A stretch of 64,000 nucleotides of DNA, taken from NCBI GenBank assembly GCA_965276715.1, contig OZ255622.1:3844001-3908000 (forward strand), in the 5' to 3' direction. The notes beneath the pieces are model-generated. The model made no database searches. It was not told where the DNA came from and saw only the letters and a program-made list of their open reading frames with translations. The first letter of the stretch is position 1. Each line of letters opens with the position of its first letter. Source of the DNA: CAXTPV01 sp965276715. GTDB lineage: Bacteria; Pseudomonadota; Alphaproteobacteria; Acetobacterales; Acetobacteraceae. The position numbers and the translations under genes are program-made. Below are positions 61,060-64,000 of the stretch, piece by piece.

Positions 61060-62313
61060 ATGCTGCGCCGCGCTGCGCTCGCCCTCTCGCTCATGCTGCC
61101 GGCAATCCATGCCACGCGAGCGGCGAGCCCGTTGGCGGGACAGACACTCAGCGTGTTGCTGCCGCCCTGGGGCACGCTGCCCAAGAGCATGACCGATCAG
61201 TTCCAGAACGAAACCGGTGTGCATCTCCAGCTGCAGACGCTCGGCTGGGACGAAATCCGGGCCAAGATCATCACCTCGATGGTCGCCGGCAATCCTCCCG
61301 CCGACGTGACCGAAACCGACTGGTCGTGGGTCGGCCAGTTCGGCGCCGCCGGATGGTATACCGACCTGCATGGCAAGATCGACGATGCGACGATCAAGGA
61401 CATCCCGACCACACGCTCGTTCCTTTATGGCGGCAAGTTGCTCGCGATGCCCTACAACAACGATTTCCGCATTCTGATCTACAACAGCAAGCAGTTCGGC
61501 GAAGCGGGCATCGCGGCTGCTCCGAAAACCCCTGACGAGCTCACCGAGGATGCCAGGCGGCTCAAGGTCAAGGGCATCGTCGCGTTCCCGATCGCGCTGC
61601 CGTTCTCCGCCAGCGAGGGCACCTCGACCGCTTGGTACATGCTGACCAAGGCCTTCGGCGGCGAGCTCTTCGACGCGAGCGGCACGCCGCTGTTCACCGC
61701 TCCGGATAGCGCCGGCTTCAAGGCGCTCGCCTGGGAGATCGACGCCTTGCATGCCGGCCTGATCAACCCGGCCGCCACCGGCATGACCGACGTGCAAGTC
61801 CAGGACGAGGTCAAGAGCGGACGCGCCGCGATCGATGTCGCCGGCTGGGCCGGCAATCCCGGCATCTACGGCGATCCGGCCAAGTCGAAGGTCGCCGGTC
61901 AGATCAGCGCCGCCGTGCTGCCCGGAGTGGCGGGCAGGAGCCGCACCTTCGGCCTGCCCGATGCGCTCGGCATTCCGGCCAACGCTGCGCACAAGGAGGC
62001 GGCACTCGCCTTCATCCGCTGGTGGATGCGGCCGGCCAGCCAGATCGAGGCCGACGCGGCACTCGGCGATCTGCCCACCCGCACCTCGGTCCTGCAGACC
62101 CTCAACGCGCAGCACAAGCTTCCCGCGGGCGACGTCCTGCTCGCCCAGATCCCGACCACCGAGCCGCTGTTCCCGTCCGGCACGCCGTCCTGGTATCCGC
62201 AGTTCAGCAGCGCCGCCTCGAGCGCGATCAACCAGGCCGCGAAAGGGCAACTGACGGTCGCGGGCGCGGTCGCCCAGATCGCGGCCAAGGCGAGGGATGC
62301 GCAATCTCAGTGA
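61060..62313 (+). CDS. Sugar ABC transporter substrate-binding protein (CUT1 type)
   Basis: A 417-residue periplasmic binding protein. The signal peptide is ALALSLMLPAIHATRA. Features of family 1 binding proteins include DQFQNETGVHLQLQTLGWDE, TSMVAGNPPADVTETDWSW, LLAMPYNNDFRILIYNSK and DALGIPANAAHKEAALAFIR. AAGGAG lies ten bases before ATG 61060. It is the first of three transporter genes; the substrate is probably a sugar or polyol, unspecified. Confidence 0.92.
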   Translation: MLRRAALALSLMLPAIHATRAASPLAGQTLSVLLPPWGTLPKSMTDQFQNETGVHLQLQTLGWDEIRAKIITSMVAGNPPADVTETDWSWVGQFGAAGWYTDLHGKIDDATIKDIPTTRSFLYGGKLLAMPYNNDFRILIYNSKQFGEAGIAAAPKTPDELTEDARRLKVKGIVAFPIALPFSASEGTSTAWYMLTKAFGGELFDASGTPLFTAPDSAGFKALAWEIDALHAGLINPAATGMTDVQVQDEVKSGRAAIDVAGWAGNPGIYGDPAKSKVAGQISAAVLPGVAGRSRTFGLPDALGIPANAAHKEAALAFIRWWMRPASQIEADAALGDLPTRTSVLQTLNAQHKLPAGDVLLAQIPTTEPLFPSGTPSWYPQFSSAASSAINQAAKGQLTVAGAVAQIAAKARDAQSQ

Positions 62314-62326
62314 GGCTGATGGCGCA

Positions 62327-63235
62327 ATGAGCCCGATGGCGGCAGGGCCGCCGATCGGCCGTCTGCGCCGCCAGGAAGCCGGGCTCGGATTGCTGCTGGC
62401 AGCCCCGATCATCGCCGTGATCGGCGGCCTCGTGTTCTACCCGCTGGTCCTGACATTGTGGGACAGCCTGCACCGTATCGATCCGATGCGGATCGGCCAG
62501 CCGTTCGTCGGATTGCGGCAATACCGCTCGCTGTTCGCAGACACCGACGTCCAGGCGTCATGGGCGAACACGCTCTGGCTGGTCGTCCTTGCCGTTGTCG
62601 CCGAGACCGTCGGCGGCGTCGCCGTGGCGCTGCTGCTCGACAAGGTCCGTCGCGGTCGCAAGTGGCTGATCGCCGCGGTGCTGCTGCCCTGGGCGATGCC
62701 GCCCGTGGTCAACGCGATCATCTGGCTCTGGATCTACAATCCCACCTACGGACTGCTCAACGCCTCCCTCCACTCAGCAGGCCTGCTCGCGACCGATCAT
62801 GTCTGGTTCAACGATCGTGCAACGGCTCTGTTCCTAATCGCGGTCGTCCATGTCTGGCGCACCATGCCGCTGACCATCGTCATCGTGCTGGCAGCACTCC
62901 AGTCGCTGCCGGCGACGCTGCTCGAGGCGGCGAGGCTCGACGGCGCCGGACCTTGGCAATGCTTCCGCGCCGTCACCCTGCCGCTGATCGCGCCCGCCCT
63001 GGTGATCGCGATGACCCAGAGCACGATCGCCGCGTTCAACCTGTTCGACGAGGCGTGGATCCTCTCCGGCGCCAGCCTCGACACCAGGACCCTGCTGATC
63101 GAGACCTATATGCTTGCCTTCCAGGATCTGCATTTCTCGTCCGGAATGGCGCTGTCGGTGTTGGTGATGATCGCCTCGCTCGCCGTCTCGCTCGTCTATA
63201 TCCTGCGCTCCGGCCGCACCGTCGCCTACGAATGA
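62327..63235 (+). CDS. Sugar ABC transporter permease, MalF type
   Basis: A 302-residue inner-membrane permease with six hydrophobic segments (LLLAAPIIAVIGGLVFYPLV, and AAVLLPWAMPPVVNAIIWLW). The EAA loop reads LLEAARLDGAGPWQCFRAVT and would dock the ATPase. ATG 62327 is 13 bases after the binding-protein stop. Its stop overlaps the next permease as ATGA. Confidence 0.93.
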   Translation: MSPMAAGPPIGRLRRQEAGLGLLLAAPIIAVIGGLVFYPLVLTLWDSLHRIDPMRIGQPFVGLRQYRSLFADTDVQASWANTLWLVVLAVVAETVGGVAVALLLDKVRRGRKWLIAAVLLPWAMPPVVNAIIWLWIYNPTYGLLNASLHSAGLLATDHVWFNDRATALFLIAVVHVWRTMPLTIVIVLAALQSLPATLLEAARLDGAGPWQCFRAVTLPLIAPALVIAMTQSTIAAFNLFDEAWILSGASLDTRTLLIETYMLAFQDLHFSSGMALSVLVMIASLAVSLVYILRSGRTVAYE

Positions 63236-64000
63236 CACGAGGCAAGCTCCTGCGCTCGATCGGGGTCCTGCTGCTCCTGCTCTGGTCGCTCGGCCCGCTC
63301 TACTGGAGCCTTTCCAGCAGCCTGATGGCACCCGCCGACCTCACCGCCAAGCCGCCGCATCTGCTGCCGCATCGGCCCACCCTCATGCACTACGCGCAAT
63401 TGTTTGGGCTGCAGAACACCTACCAGGGCGAAACCACCGCGTCGGTCTGGCCCGAATTCAGCCGCGCGCTGCTCAACAGCGTGGCGATCTCGCTTGGCGC
63501 GACCATCGCCACCGTGGTCGTCGCCGCATTCGGCGGCTATGCCTTCGTGCGTCTGCGCTTCCCCGGCCGCGACGCCGTCTTCGCGCTCACCATCGCGACG
63601 CTCGCCGTCCCCGCCTACACCGTCATGATCCCGCTCTACCGCATCATGGTCGCGGTCCATCTGGTCGACACCTGGCTCGGCATCACGCTGATCTACGTCT
63701 CGGCCTTCCTGCCGCTGGCGCTCTGGCTGATGCGCAGCGTCTACGCCGCGATGCCGGTCGCGATCGAGGAGGCCGCCGCGATGGACGGCGCCGGCAGGCT
63801 CTACACGCTGATCCGTATCGTCATGCCGCTCGCGGCTCCGGGGCTGATCGCCAGCGCCACCCTGACCTATCTCAGCGCGTGGGGTCAGTTCATCATCCCG
63901 CTGGTCTTTTCGCCCACCGAACGCTCCAAGCCGCTGACCGTGCTGATCCCCGAGTTCGTGACCAAGAACTACGTCGACTACGGCCTGATGAACGCCGCCG
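63232..64000 (+). CDS. Sugar ABC transporter permease, MalG type (cut by window end)
   Basis: The first 256 codons of the partner permease. Membrane segments include GVLLLLLWSLGPLYWSLSSS and FALTIATLAVPAYTVMIPLY, and the EAA loop reads IEEAAAMDGAGRLYTLIRIV. The matching ATPase gene is expected beyond 64000, as it is not in this window. Confidence 0.92.
   Translation, partial: MTRGKLLRSIGVLLLLLWSLGPLYWSLSSSLMAPADLTAKPPHLLPHRPTLMHYAQLFGLQNTYQGETTASVWPEFSRALLNSVAISLGATIATVVVAAFGGYAFVRLRFPGRDAVFALTIATLAVPAYTVMIPLYRIMVAVHLVDTWLGITLIYVSAFLPLALWLMRSVYAAMPVAIEEAAAMDGAGRLYTLIRIVMPLAAPGLIASATLTYLSAWGQFIIPLVFSPTERSKPLTVLIPEFVTKNYVDYGLMNAA

Overview
This is high-GC DNA from an alphaproteobacterium. The evidence is a complete division and cell-wall (dcw) cluster running mraZ to ftsZ, a MurE with the meso-diaminopimelate motif DNPR, FtsZ ending in the DIPAFLRRQ tail, an lpxC-bamD-recN-ligA string, and a bacterial class A RNase P RNA. 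A short dispersed palindrome and a GloVer-repeat secreted protein would fit Rhodospirillales/Acetobacteraceae, but that placement is inference. No tRNA, rRNA or CRISPR array was recognised.

Layout. 1-8022: a visibly less GC-rich defence island holding a Z1-domain ATPase, a PD-(D/E)XK nuclease, an AIPR protein and a C5 cytosine methyltransferase. The Z1 gene is split by a 1.18-kb IS630-family element. Removing the element and one TA copy restores a 945-codon frame, so this locus is probably inactivated in this strain. 8023-9127: sparse junction with two small hypothetical genes. 9137-17429: ligA, a GT61-like/discoidin gene, recN, bamD and lpxC on the minus strand, interrupted by three plus-strand genes (YidB, DUF427, DUF2256). 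17534-21540: zinc-type CDF exporter, glycosyltransferase, flavin reductase and HglS-like 2-oxoadipate dioxygenase. 21530-34605: a complete Tad/Flp pilus locus on the minus strand, including a 54-residue Flp pilin, headed by a lytic transglycosylase and a membrane glycosyltransferase. 34658-53205: the dcw cluster on the minus strand, in order of transcription mraZ, rsmH, ftsL, ftsI, murE, murF, mraY, murD, ftsW, murG, murC, murB, ddl, ftsQ, ftsA, ftsZ, almost all joined by 1- to 4-base overlaps. 53360-56466: two small unknown genes, an NmrA-like protein and the GloVer protein. 56511-56892: rnpB. 56953-64000: an M24 peptidase, then a catabolic/uptake locus (FAD oxidoreductase, SDR, GntR/FadR regulator, CUT1-type sugar ABC transporter) cut by the window end.

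How it fits together. The dcw cluster makes lipid II and the divisome. It appears controlled by MraZ through four TGGGN boxes spaced exactly 10 bp that overlap a good promoter. In many alphaproteobacteria lpxC-bamD-recN-ligA follows ftsZ; here about 17 kb carrying the Tad pilus and four metabolic or transport genes lies between them. The right-hand locus looks like uptake and oxidation of a sugar or polyol under a GntR regulator whose 5' end carries a 36-bp tandem repeat and whose candidate operator is a 6-3-6 palindrome between the divergent oxidoreductase and SDR genes.
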